The notes under the pieces are model-generated. The model made no database searches, had not been told where the DNA came from, and worked only from the letters and a program-made list of their open reading frames with translations. Made by a program: the position numbers and the translations under genes. Of a stretch of DNA of 64,000 bases, positions 50,879-60,485 are shown piece by piece (within the stretch, counting starts at the first letter, position 1; each line of letters starts with the position of its first letter). Source of the DNA: Fistularia commersonii (Eukaryota > Chordata > Actinopteri > Syngnathiformes > Fistulariidae); NCBI GenBank assembly GCA_037954325.1, contig JBBMNZ010000049.1:682001-746000 (forward strand), given 5' to 3'.

Positions 50879-51404
50879 ACATTTGGTGAAAGAAACAAGT
50901 GAAGGAGGGCTGAAAGTGATAGAGTTGGACTGCCTGAATGGGACATTGATGATGTTTGATCCAGGATTTCAACCAGTTCACCTTCATTCTTTCTGGTATT
51001 GTACTCCAAACTACTTATTCAACATAGTCGGCAGCCTAAGTCTTCTGCTTATCTCTGACTTTGATATCAACAAGATTCCTGTCCAATTTTCAGCGTTCCA
51101 TAAACAAATATTATATTGGAAAATGATATACGTACATGATTTCTCACCACACAGTACAATAATTTGGAACAATAGATATGTACTGCATGGCAACAAACCT
51201 CTGCCATTGTCATCCAGCAAGTCAATTATTGACCATATACCTTTCTCAAACCATTCCTTGTAAAACAGTCCTCAACTATGAACAGTTCTGTACTACACAG
51301 ATTTAAGCCTCCCGTATTAGAGTTCATAAAGTTACGAAACGCACTGCCTCGACAATTTGTATTCCCGACCAAAAATTTAATGACGCACCAAACCGTACAA
51401 CCAG
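50068..51404 (+). pseudogene. Tx1/L1-like LINE fragment, RT and C-terminal parts
   Basis: A 5'-truncated LINE coding remnant. The RT part (about 50,085-50,457) shows FLDFYTAFDSVEHPF (block A Asp), GIPQGCPISPYLFILATEM and ISQLADDTTLM. After stops at 50,458 and beyond, the register becomes scattered. Coding-like sequence reappears at 50,883-51,260 with EGGLKVIELDCLNGTL, HSFWYCTPNYLF and FHKQILYWKMIYVHDFSPH, the C-terminal region of Tx1-like L1 elements. It continues with LEFIKLRNALPRQFVFPTKN until the chromovirus LTR cuts it at 51,404. An A33 run at 50,845-50,877 interrupts the frame. Assignment to the Tx1 branch of L1 is by recognition, not by a tree. Confidence 0.75.
50845..50877. repeat. A33 homopolymer inside LINE coding remnant
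   Basis: Thirty-three A lie between codons for a HHL-like and a THLVKET-like stretch of the Tx1-like protein remnant. It is not at a 3' end, so it is not a retrotransposition tail of this element. Confidence 0.95.
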
Positions 51405-51676
51405 TGTTACGGTTGGTTTCCAAGAGGACAGACACAGGTTCATAGATTCGCAGGAGGTATAAGTTGATAGACCGGGAGGTCATACACACATCAGGGAGAA
51501 GAATACGCAGACTTGTCATAGCAACGAGATCAGACAATGTCTGCAACTTTGGGCCCGCCCTTTATACTCTTGCCTAATTAGTGGGATTGTTTCCTGGTGA
51601 GGCGTGTTCACCAGGTGCAGGGGATAACTGCCGTGATTGCTGTGCCGCTTGCCCGGGGATCCGATGAGTTGTGACA
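51405..51676 (-). repeat. 3' LTR of the chromovirus
   Basis: 272 bp, plus-strand ends TGTTAC and GTGACA. Contains TATAAAGGGCGG on the minus strand (about 51,550-51,562), a likely TATA region. It aligns end to end with the copy at 55,824-56,098. Confidence 0.93.
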
Positions 51677-51701
51677 GTACCCCCCCCCCCCTCCAGCCTC
51701 C
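51677..51701 (-). other. Polypurine tract of the chromovirus
   Basis: On the minus strand GGAGGCTGGAGGGGGGGG and further G run into TAC just before the 3' LTR starts at TGTCACAAC. A purine run here is the primer site for plus-strand DNA synthesis in LTR elements. Confidence 0.75.
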
Positions 51702-51763
51702 TTCTCCTTGGACGAGGGCGCACGGCGATGGGGACGACCACAGGGACGCGGAGCCGGTTGACC

Positions 51764-52718
51764 TGGATGGGCGCTATGGAACTCCTCCCATAGCCGTGGG
51801 TCCAGGATGTCCTTGCGGTGGACCCAGGAGCGTTCCTCTGGCCCGTACCCCTCCCAGTCGACCAATCTCGACACCGCCGGGGTCAACTGGAGTACCTGGA
51901 GTATCTGGCGTACTGCATAGATGGGTCCCTCGTCCAGGAGGGGAGGTGGTGGAGGCGGCACAGCAACCCCAGGGCCTGCAGCGTCTGAAGAGTAAGAGGA
52001 ATACCACGGTTTTAACAGAGATACATGAAATAACGGGTGAATTTTATATTCAGGCGGGAGTTGTAGGCGAAAAGTAACCGGATTGATCTGGTGGGAGATC
52101 CTGAAGGGCCCGATATACTTTGGCCGAGTTTTTTGCAGGGGTGTTTCATGCGAAGGTCCCGTGTCGAGAGCCACACTTTCTGTCCCACGACATAGGCAGG
52201 GGCCTGGGCTCGGTGGGCATCCGCACAGCAGCGGCGGCGGCGTAGAGCCCCTTGCAAATGCCGGTGGGCTCTGGCCCACACCCTCTCGCTCTCCCTGAAC
52301 CATTGATCAACTGCTGGGACTTCTGAGGATTCTCCTGTCCAGGGAAACATGGGTGGTTGGTAGCCAAGCATGCACTGGAATGGCGTCAACCCGGTGGTTG
52401 GTTGCTGAGGGAATTTTGAGCATATTCTGCCCAGGGAAGGAATTGACTCCAATTTGCAGGGTGTTGCTGGCAGTACGTTCGAAGGTAGCGGCATACCTCT
52501 TGGATCTTGCGTTCTGTTTGGTTACCATCCCCAGACGACAAGCTCACTGTCACCCCCAGCAGGCGAAGGAAGGCTCTCCAAAACCTGGATATGAATTGAG
52601 GTCCTCGATCAGAGACGATGTCCTCCGGCAGTCCAAAGTTCCGGAAGACCTGGTTGAAGAGGGCTTCTGCTGTCTCTGATCCCCATGAGGGGAGTCCCTA
52701 CAGCATCAACTTGCATGC

Positions 52719-52749
<31 letters not shown>

Positions 52750-53160
52750 TCGATCCCCCCTCCAAGGGATACACGAGCATCCTAGTGGTTGTGGAAGGTC
52801 TGTGGCATAATCAATGTGAGATGGGACCAGGGTCTATTTGGGATGGGTAAGGGTTCCAGTTTCCCTGCTGGTAGGTGACGAGGCGTTTTTGCCCTGGCAC
52901 AGTCGGGGCATTGGCTGACATATCTTCGGACGTCTCTCGACATTCCTGGCCACCAATATTTGTTTCGAAGTATGTTCTGAGTCGCACTCATTCCTGGATG
53001 CCCGGTACCTGGTGCGGAGTGTGCAGAGGTGAGGAGAGATTCCCGGATGGTCTGTGGTACGTAGGTACGATTTGCCGGAGTGTTGGGTGGTGCGGGGTCG
53101 GACACGGTGTGCTCGTAAACCCCATCCGGTGGAGCCTGGATGAAGAAATCCGGGAAGCAT
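51764..53160 (-). pseudogene. Chromovirus integrase with chromodomain, broken by a poly(T) run
   Basis: The integrase that inserts the cDNA, in several registers. The N-terminal zinc-binding region (about 52,870-53,050) has GHPGMSATQNIL and YVSQCPDCARAK, giving the H and C ligands. The core's first Asp region lies just upstream of a 28-base T run (minus strand) at 52,722-52,749, which breaks the frame. The second Asp is in DIVSDRGPQF and the Glu region is GDGNQTERK. Downstream are YIGPFRISHQINPVTFRLQL and a chromodomain at about 51,764-51,925 with RLVDWEGYGPEERSWV. Chromodomains of this kind bind modified histone tails and steer integration to heterochromatin in studied chromoviruses. At least three register changes. 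Confidence 0.85.
52722..52749. repeat. A28 homopolymer inside chromovirus integrase
   Basis: Twenty-eight A (T on the coding strand) sit exactly where the integrase core normally reads DRFSK, right after the first catalytic Asp region. The flanks on both sides remain recognisable, so it is an expansion or artefact within the codons for Phe, not a replacement of a long segment. Confidence 0.95.
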
Positions 53161-53163
53161 CAG

Positions 53164-54672
53164 TCAGGCAGGATTTTCTCTGGTTCTTCCAGGGCGTTTT
53201 CTGGAGTGAATCCGTGACAGAGCGTCGGCTCGCCCATCGAGAGCACCAGATTTCAGTTCAACATCCGATATCGCCCTGGCAAAGAAGAGGGCCCATCTAG
53301 CTTGGCGGGGGTTTAACCTCTTGGCTTGGCGCAGGTACTGCAAGTTCTTGTGGTCTGTTAGCACCGTGAAAGGGTATTTCGCGCCCTCAAGCCAGTGGCA
53401 CCACTCTTCCAATGCTAGCTTGATGGCCAGGAGCTCTCTATTGCCAATATCATAATTGCTCTCTGCCTTCTTTTCAAAAAGGATGAGTTCAGCACAGGGC
53501 TGGAGTCGGGCCGGCTTTCCATGGGGTTGGGACAGGACAGCTCCCACCCCCGTGGTCAAAGCATCAACCTCCACTGTGAAGGGAAGATCTGGGTCCGGGT
53601 GGTGCAGCAGAGGGGCGGTCGTGAAGGCCTTCTTGAGCTCCAGGAAGGCTCGTGTGGCGGTTGGGTTCCATTGCAGGCGTTTTGGTTTGCCGCACAACAG
53701 GGAGGTGAGGGGTGTAGCCAGTTGGCTGAAGTTCTCTAGGAACCGTCGGTAGAAGTTAGCGAACCCCAGAAACCTCTGGAGTTGCTGGATTGTCTGGGGT
53801 TGAGGCCAAGAGTGGACGGCACTGACCTTTTCTTCATCCATACTCACTCCCTGTGGATCGAGGTGGTAGCCGAGGAACTGGACGGTGGTCTGGTGGAACA
53901 GGCATTTCTCTGCCTTGAGGAACAGTTGGTGTTCGCGAAGCCTGGTGAGGACCTGGGTGACATGGCGTACGTGACTGGACAGATCAGGGGAGTGGATCAG
54001 GATGTCATCTATATAGACCACAAATTTTTGGAGGAAGTCCCTGAATATCTCATTCATGAAGCCTTGGAACACGGAAGGGGCATTGGCTAGGCCATATGGC
54101 ATGACCCTGTACTCCCAGTCACCAGAGGGGGTTACGAAGGCAGTTTTCCACTCATCCCTTCTTCGAAGGTGCACCAGGTTATAGGCGCTCCGGAGGTCCA
54201 GTTTGGTGAATATTTTGGACCCCCGGAGGGACTCCAAAGCCGCTGGCACCAAAGGTAGAGGATAACGGAATTTTACGGTGGCTTGGTTCAGGATCCGGTA
54301 GTCCACAAAGGGCCTCAACCCTCCATCCTTCTTTGTGATGAAGAATGTCGAAATCCCCTGCGGCCTCGCCAGTCGGATATAGCCCTGGCGCAGGGATTCC
54401 TCTATATAGGTCTCCATGGCCGCCTGTTCAGGGAGAGAGAGAGGGTAGATCTTTTCGTTCGGTAGCGGTTGGCCTGGAAGTAGATCGATCGCACAGTCCC
54501 AGGGACGATGTGGAGGCAGCGCGGTGGCTCGTTGGGAGCTGAAGACGTCCTGAAAACCTGCATACTGGGAAGGGATCTGGCCCGGTGGTCTTGCTTGGGG
54601 CTTTCCACTGATGTGGCATAGAGATGCACTACTCTCCTCGGAGGGAGCTGGGGAAAACAGTGCTCCTTGCAA
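53164..54672 (-). pseudogene. Chromovirus reverse transcriptase-RNase H
   Basis: A 502-codon open stretch carrying RT and RNase H. RT: TKLDLRSAYNLVHL (block A Asp), YGLANAPSVFQ and VVYIDDILIHS, with the two Asp of the active site. A connection region with FLGFANFYRRFL follows, then RNase H: FTVEVDAL, NRELLAIKLALEEW and FTVLTDHKNLQYL supply the acidic residues. No stop interrupts this block, so it is the best preserved part of the element. It overlaps the gag-protease frame at 54,402-54,672 in another register, which indicates a frameshift between protease and RT, since chromoviruses often have one continuous gag-pol frame. Confidence 0.92.
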
Positions 54673-55361
54673 GTCTCACCCCAGCGCAGGATTTCCCCAG
54701 TGGCCCAGGAAACCGTAGGCTCATGCGCCCTCAACCAAGGTCTGCCTAACACTAGATCTATCTGTGATTCCTCCAGGACATGAAACAAAATGTTCTCCAC
54801 ATGCAGAACCCCAATTCTAAGCTGAAGGGAGGAGGTTTGTGTGTTGACTTGCCTGGAAGATAGAGGTTTTCCCATCACTGATCGAACGGTGAAGGAGGGG
54901 GAACACGGGATCCGGGGAATTTGTAGCTGTCGGCAGAGTGCACCGGAGATGAAGTTCCCTGCCGAGTCGGAGTCTAGGAGGGCGTGCACAAGGTGGGTAG
55001 AGTCAGACACACAAAGCTGGGCTGGGATAGTCAATGGTGTTAAGTAGACGTTAGGAGAAAGCACAGCGCCCACCTGGGGTGTTGGAGGTCTCGTGGGGCA
55101 GTGTGATATCCGGTGATCCTTATCTCCACAGTAGAGGCAGAGGCGGTTGGCTATGCGTCTGCGTCTCTCTGTGGTTGATAATTGGAGGGCATCCACCTCC
55201 ATGGCCTCTCCTGCTTGCTCCGGCTGGTTCCGGGACGGCCCTGTGGCAGACCTTCCCGGGACAGAGAAACAGGCCTCTCTCCGGTGCGATACCCGGATGG
55301 CCAGCTGGATGAACCTCTCCAACCCCATGCCGTCATCGTACGCCGCCAGGTGGAGGCGCAA
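54402..55361 (-). pseudogene. Chromovirus Gag C-terminus and protease
   Basis: Contains the nucleocapsid zinc knuckle CLYCGDKDHRISHC (C-x2-C-x4-H-x4-C), followed by a retropepsin-like domain with LLDSDSAGNFISGALC. The catalytic triplet in this family is normally D-S/T-G; here it reads D-S-D, so the Gly is substituted and activity is doubtful. The stretch LRLHLAAYDDGMGLERFIQL before the finger continues the capsid. It is in another register from both the upstream Gag start and the downstream RT. Confidence 0.85.
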
Positions 55362-55369
55362 GGAGGTGT

Positions 55370-55807
55370 TCAGGCCTTGTCGAAACTTGGCCAGAAGGGC
55401 TGGCTCATTCCATCCACTGCTAGCGTCCGGAACTGTAGGGCATACTCCACGATGGACCCCTTCCCCTGACGGAGGTTTAAAAGTTGAGCCTGGAGGGAGG
55501 AATCCCCCTCAGGCAGGCTGAAGGCTTCTAGGAAGTGCTCCATGAAGTTCTGCGCCGTCGCCGTCACCGTGCCTGGGGTATTCCAGATCGCTTCCGCCCA
55601 CTGGAGTGCCTTACCCGACAGGAGGGAGATGACGTAGGCGATCTTGGACTTCTCCGTGGGGAACCAAGTGGGCTGCATCTCAACCATCAGTGAGCATTGT
55701 AACAGTAAGCCCTTACAACTTTCTGGGGAGCCGGAGTAGGTGGCGAGGCTAGCCATCGGGGCAGCCTGGATGACCTGATGAGGCGTGGAAGAGCTTGTGG
55801 GCTCCAT
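55370..55807 (-). pseudogene. Chromovirus Gag N-terminal part
   Basis: Begins at an ATG only about 17 bp inside the 5' LTR. It reads MEPTSSSTPHQVIQAAPMAS and then a capsid-like region with WPTEKSKIAYVISLLSGKAL-type sequence (here FPTEKSKIAYVISLLSGKAL) and NFMEHFLEAF. The frame is lost near 55,370-55,400 and continues in another register in the neighbouring feature. Gag forms the particle in which the element's RNA is copied. Confidence 0.85.
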
Positions 55808-55823
55808 ACCAGGTCTGATCTTC

Positions 55824-56098
55824 TGTTACAGTTGGTTCCCAAGAGGACAGACACAGGTTCATAGATTTGCAGGTGGTTTAATAAGTTGATAGAGCGGGAG
55901 GTCATACACACATCAGGGAGAAGAATACGCAGACTTGTCATAGCAACAAGATCACACAATGTCTGCAACTTTGGGTCCGCCCTTTATACTCTTGCCTAAT
56001 TCGTGGGATTCTTTCCTGGTGAGGCGTGTTCACCAGGTGCAGGGGATAACTGCCGTGATTGCTGTGCCACTTGCCCGGGGATCCGATGAGTCGTGACA
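55824..56098 (-). repeat. 5' LTR of the chromovirus
   Basis: 275 bp, plus-strand ends TGTTAC and GTGACA, nearly identical to the LTR at 51,405-51,676. Carries the promoter of the element; TATAAAGGGCGG lies on the minus strand near 55,978-55,990. I could not assign a primer-binding site with confidence in the few bases between LTR and Gag ATG. Confidence 0.92.
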
Positions 56099-56154
56099 CA
56101 CAGTTACCCCAACTATCAGTCCAGGGAATCTCAATTCTGGGGAGAAAGTGCAGT
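56099..56154 (+). pseudogene. Tx1/L1-like LINE, continuation past the chromovirus
   Basis: Fifty-six bases in which a frame reading PQLSVQGISILGRKC continues the LINE remnant cut at 51,404. The copia LTR then cuts it at 56,155. Short, so supported mainly by position and by the reading frame. Confidence 0.5.
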
Positions 56155-56375
56155 TGTTATCTGAGAAATATGCTCTCAGTTATTTCCCTTTTATTTTGAA
56201 GGGCCAGTCCCAGTGTCCGATCTGTCCGTTGTGTTTTTATTTGCTTGAAAATAAACCTAACTTCTTCCAGTTCTGCAAAGCAAGAGGCTGTCACACATAT
56301 TATTCCTCCGTAAAAGACCCAGTTGGTATTGAGGGGTAGCACGCAGATCTACTGCACAAATGACCTCTGATAACA
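56155..56375 (+). repeat. 5' LTR of a Ty1/copia element
   Basis: 221 bp, begins TGTTATC and ends GATAACA, a perfect 7-bp terminal inverted repeat. The first 60 bp match the sequence starting at 62,971 (TGAGAAATATGCTCTCA followed by similar text), which follows the copia polypurine tract, so the two are the paired LTRs. AATAAA occurs near 56,250. This LTR opens an element whose coding part reappears only at about 59,943. Confidence 0.88.
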
Positions 56376-56390
56376 GGTTATGGCCCCAGG
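56376..56390 (+). other. Copia primer-binding site (initiator Met tRNA type)
   Basis: GGTTATGGCCCCAGG directly follows the LTR. It is complementary, with about one mismatch, to the anticodon arm of eukaryotic initiator methionine tRNA (GGGCCCATAACC), the half-tRNA primer known for copia-type elements. Confidence 0.75.
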
Positions 56391-56469
56391 AAACCCCCAA
56401 AGACGGCTGAAGACAGTTTGGAGCCGCTGAGAAGAGCGACGATACTGCGAACTCGGAGTGAAGGTTAGC
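56391..56469 (+). other. Copia 5' leader remnant
   Basis: About 80 bp between the primer-binding site and the first recognisable LINE codons. No coding signal. Taken as copia leader by position; the exact LINE junction is not visible. Confidence 0.45.
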
Positions 56470-57933
56470 TTGAGTGGCGAGACTCCAGACCCGGCACCCC
56501 AGTGCCTTCATAGCCATCTTTGGGGATTTCAACCACGCCACCCTGTCATCATCTCTGCCCACTTTCAAACAGTTTGTGGACTGCAAGACCAGAGACAATA
56601 AAACTCTGGACCTGCTGTATGCCAATGCCAAGGACGCATACAGCTGCACAGCTCTCCCTGCTCTGGGCAGATCAAACCACAATCTGGTCCACTTGAAGCC
56701 TCGCTATGTTCCTGAAGTCCAGCGGCAACCTGTGATCACCAGAACTGTCCGGAGGTGGTCACAGGCGGCAGAACTGACTCTTCAGGGATGCTAGGAGACG
56801 ACGGACTGGGATGTGCTCTGCGAAGACCAGGGAGGCGACATCGGAAAACTCTCCGACTGCATTACTGACTCTGAGAAACAACGCACAGTCTTGGTGGGGA
56901 TGATGTTGTCCGTGCAGAAGTTGACAAACAACAAACCCTGGGTGACTAAGGACATTAAGGACACACTGAACAGGAAGAAGGCAGCATTCAGGAGTGGAGA
57001 CAAAGAGGAACCGAAGAAGGTGCAGACTGAGCTGAGGGAGAAGATCGCAGAGGGAAAGGACAGTTACAGGAGGAAGCTGGAGAGCAAACTCCAGCGGAAC
57101 AACATGAGGGAGGTGTGGAGTGGGTTGAAAACCATCACTGGCCATGGAAAACAAGCAAGCCAGATGATGGAAGGAGACTTGCAGGAGGCAAACGAACTAA
57201 ACCTGTTTTTTAACAGATTTGATGAAGGTGCCTCCGCCCACCCTCCCCCCAGTTCCTCTCAGGACTTTCCTTCCCCTGTGCCCTCACCCCTCACTTTAAG
57301 GAGCTTTCCCCCTCCCCCACGCACCTCTTCTGCTTCCCTGGACGATGTCTCGTTTACACCTCAGCCCTCCTGCCCCCCACTGGGACTCTCTCCACCCCCT
57401 CCTGTCGCCTTCACCGCTCAGGAGGTGAGAAGAGAGTTCAGCCGCCTTCGTCCCAGGAAAGCTGCTGGCCCTGACGGCCTTAGCCCCAGAGTGCTGAAAG
57501 GATGTGCCTCTCAGCTGTGTGGGATCTTCTCACATCTCTTCAACCTGAGCCTGACCCAGACGGTTGTCCCCGACTGGTGGAAAACCTCATGCCTGGTTCC
57601 AGTGCCCAAGGTGAAGCATCCCAGCACACACAGCGACTACAGACCAGTGGCCCTGACATCACACGTCATGAAGTCGCTGGAGAGGCTCGTCCTGAGGCAC
57701 CTTGGCACAGTCGTCGGACCTTCGCTCGACCCCCTGCGGTTCGCATACCACCCACGGATAGGAGTGGAAGACGCCATCATCTTCCTGCTGCACAGAATCT
57801 ACACACACCTGGAGGAGGCAGGAAGCACTGTGAGAGTTATGTTCTTTGACTTCTTCAGTGCTTTTAAAACCATTCGACCTGCCCTGCTGAACAGGAAGCT
57901 TCTGGACATGCAGGTAGATGCTCCACTCGCGGC
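56470..57933 (+). pseudogene. CR1/Rex/L2-group LINE fragment: endonuclease end and RT start
   Basis: An internal piece of a LINE protein. Endonuclease C-terminus: FIAIFGDFNHA, KTLDLLYANAKDAYS, LGRSNHNLVHL (SDH motif changed to SNH). After a TAG at 56,792-56,794 the same register continues with NNKPWVTKDIKDTLNRKKAA and RRKLESKLQRNN, then RT: RLRPRKAAGPDGLSPRVLK, VPKVKHPSTHSDYRPVALTS, DAIIFLLHRIYTHLEEAGS and VMFFDFFSAFKTIRP (block A Asp). It stops after LLDMQVDAPLAA, where the retroviral LTR begins, so the YADD half of RT is missing. No 3' part is seen beyond the retrovirus. The group is certain; the exact family is not. Confidence 0.82.
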
Positions 57934-58508
57934 TGTTGGAGAGTAATTCTAATTCATGCTGGTCTAAGTTAAAACCTGTAAAGAGGAGACTGAGGTTATA
58001 ATAAGAAATAACACAGACAAGCGACTATTCTTTTGTGCTCTGCAGAGGGGGAGACTCAGCGCGCTCTTTGGAGCCAAGATCCAGAGAATCCCCCCGAGTT
58101 CCTCCTTGCTCGGCTTTTTATTGTGTGAAAGTGTTTATTTACATAACAACATTCATTGGATAGTATAGTTCATGCATATGTGAAGTTGTCCAGGATGATA
58201 TACAGGGGTGGGCAGGTTTCTCTCCAGAAGTGTTTATCCTCGTTTAGATTTACGTTTACAGGGGTTAGGTTCTTATCTAAAGATGTTTACGACCATTGGA
58301 ATATCTTGGAGGGCCCAATTCTTGTTAGAGGACAAAGGTCTTTTGTGCTCGGGCATGTCTGGCTAACTTCATGTGAGTAGTCGAAATAACATAGTTATAG
58401 AAATAGAGAGAAAACTCTAACATTGTTCGTAGTCTCATAAACAGGAGGGAATTGTTAAACTCTTCAGCATCATCATGCCATGTTGGTACATAGTTTACAG
58501 ATAACACT
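57934..58508 (-). repeat. Probable 3' LTR of an endogenous retrovirus
   Basis: Non-coding stretch directly downstream of env on the minus strand. It ends, on the minus strand, in ...TTACTCTCCAACA where it abuts LINE codons (plus-strand TGTTGGAGAG at 57,934). It has a polyadenylation signal AATAAA at 58,117-58,122 (minus) about 180 bp before its end, as expected for R-U5. The outer boundary next to env is not certain, because no clear polypurine tract stands out. No second LTR is in the window. Confidence 0.65.
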
Positions 58509-59942
58509 TCATACAACATCATGGTCGTCGTCCTCCACAGTCGAATCATTATCATTTTCTTTTTCTGAATCACTTATAGGCAGTTGCTCATATATCTGTC
58601 CAGTGTAGTGAGTCCTTGGTTGGGTCTGCACTGCTACTATTGCCATCTGGACAAAGGCTGTGGAAGCCATTTTAGCAATCATGCTTCTCAAACAAGGAAT
58701 AACGCACAAAGTAAATAAACAAAACAAAATAAGAATCACAATCACAGGTGTAAGGCATTTTAAAAGTATTTGCCACCAAGTTCCGTTGATGATCCATCCA
58801 AGAGGGTCAAACTGTAAAAACGACATTAAAGTATCACTGTCCTCTTTACCCTCTAGTTGGTTCTTTAATGTCGTCATTTTGTCATGAATTGCTGTGAAAT
58901 TGTCTCGCATGTCTGGGATATATGTGCAACATTGTTGTCCTATTATCGCACATACACCACCTTCCTTGGCTAAGACAATGTCTAAAGCCATACGATTTTG
59001 TAAAAGCATTTCTTTCATAGCCATAGTCTCTGGATTGTTTTGTATCAGTCCATTCAATTCTAGAACCCTTGACGTTAGGTTCTCTAATGTCGCCCAGACC
59101 TCATTCATTTGATGTCCCAAGTAGACTACACCATAGTTAGGGAACATTGTCATAAGTATTCCTCTAGAGTCACTTATCAAGGCTCTTCGACTACGTTCAT
59201 GTCCCACAGGCCTAATGAGTTGTATGCTATGAGTCATGTTATGCTCTGGTATAAAAGTCATAGCACTTCCTAATCGGGCCAAATAGCATGTGCCACACCA
59301 ATGTTCAGGCAGATACAGAAATGCTCGTTTGCCACAAATCCATACATGTGTTTTTGGGCATGTATGGATAACCGTATTTGTGTGGGAATCCAAAAATCCT
59401 CCATGGTGGTATACCAGATTTGGTGAGGTTTGTTTCAATGCCCAATAATGGCTTGAGGGCTGTCAGATTCATGGCACACACACCCATTCCCCACTTTCCA
59501 ACCTCACATATACTATTATTATAGTAGTCATAGGTTTTCCTAACCGGTCTATCCGTTTCCATATCTAGCACAGTGTCACACTGTAGTTGGCCGAGATAAT
59601 GCTCTTTCTTACCACACTGTCGTTTCATACAAAATGGTGGTGTCTTTTGTATTGTCATTAGAGTGAATCCCTCAATGACAGTTTTATTGGTTACCATAGA
59701 ATAATTAGCTGGTAATCGCCATTTGGATGGATCGTAAGGCAGAAAAGGAAGGACTGAGGTATTTGTTATATTCTGAAAAATTCCAAATCTCTGACTCAGT
59801 CCTTGGGAATATACCCATATTATAGACAAGGTCTCACTTTGGTTAATTGGATGAGGTTGTATAGTCGGGTTATGAGACATTGATATTGGCATTACCGTAC
59901 AAACATAACAATCAGTTAGGTCTCCTGCCATTACATTTACCA
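58509..59942 (-). pseudogene. Endogenous retrovirus envelope gene (SU part and TM), truncated
   Basis: Envelope glycoprotein of a gamma-type fish retrovirus, a surface subunit followed by a membrane-anchored fusion subunit. The SU part (59,305-59,942) has a CXXC-like CYVC and several N-glycosylation sites. Its N-terminus is missing: the copia gag remnant begins at the break. A register change falls in the overlap 59,305-59,438. Downstream are a furin-like basic site (ERSRRAL), heptad-like helices, the CX6CC motif CAIIGQQCC that covalently links SU and TM in gamma-type envelopes, a hydrophobic anchor (TPVIVILILFCLFTLCVIPC) and an acidic cytoplasmic tail. Gag and pol of the provirus are absent. 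Frameshifted and truncated, hence not functional as it stands. Confidence 0.85.
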
Positions 59943-60485
59943 ATCGCCACCAGAGACTGTCTCGGTGTGGAAGATGAGAAGCAGTATGAACTCTGGGAGA
60001 CTAAATGCTTGGCCTACATGCGGCTGCAGGGGCTCAAAGACACAATTCTGAGTGAAACTCCAGAATTTGATGACGATGACGAGGAGGCGAAGGACAAGGA
60101 GCAGAATGAAATGGCCCATGCCGAACCGATCCAGTTTTTAGATGACAAAAGTCTAGGCCTGGTCATGCGCGAAGCTGCAGATGATGGGAGAAAGGCACTG
60201 AAGATGTTACGAGAGTATTACGCAGGTAAAGGGAAGCCTGGCATTATAAACCTGTATACTGACCTGACAAAACTGCAGAAAGGAAGCAATGAAAGCGTAA
60301 CAGACTTTGTGATTAGGGCAGAGACTATAATCACGGTGCTAAGAAATGCAGAGGAAGTCATGAGTGATGATCTTCTCATAGCTATGGTGCTAAAGGGACT
60401 TCCAGAATCGTTCAAACCATTTGCAGTTCATGTGACTCAAAGTGAAGAAAAGCTCAAATTTGCTGACTTCCGTGTTTTTCAGTGA
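59943..60485 (+). pseudogene. Copia Gag remnant
   Basis: Copia-type Gag (UBN2-like fold): EDEKQYELWETKCLAYMRL, DDGRKALKMLREYYAG, NLYTDLTKLQKGSNESVTDF and KGLPESFKPFAVHV. The N-terminus is cut by the retroviral env remnant; an open frame that appears to begin at 59,880 is a chimera whose first 20 or so codons are antisense env. The end, LKFADFRVFQ then stop, joins directly to post-protease sequence, so the CCHC zinc knuckle is gone. Confidence 0.85.

Larger units (their letters stand above)
51405..56098 (-). mobile_element. Ty3/gypsy chromovirus, complete with both LTRs
   Basis: An LTR retrotransposon in minus orientation, about 4.7 kb. LTRs at 55,824-56,098 (5') and 51,405-51,676 (3') have TGTCAC...GTAACA-type ends and differ, by eye, by about 12 substitutions and one 3-bp indel. 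Gene order from right to left: Gag with CCHC finger, protease, RT, RNase H, integrase with HHCC finger, core and C-terminal chromodomain. This order and the chromodomain define a chromovirus. It splits the Tx1-like LINE. The flanks ACCAG (left) and CACAG (right) could be an imperfect 5-bp target duplication. Frameshifts and a homopolymer insertion make it inactive. Confidence 0.93.

Noticed and set aside
51637..55521. Plus-strand frames over the chromovirus (up to 146 codons)
   Set aside because: Shadows of gag-pol on the minus strand; no independent domain.
55807..55823. Primer-binding site of the chromovirus
   Set aside because: The short stretch between LTR and Gag ATG (GAAGATCAGACCTGGT on the minus strand) does not match a tRNA 3' end that I can name with confidence.
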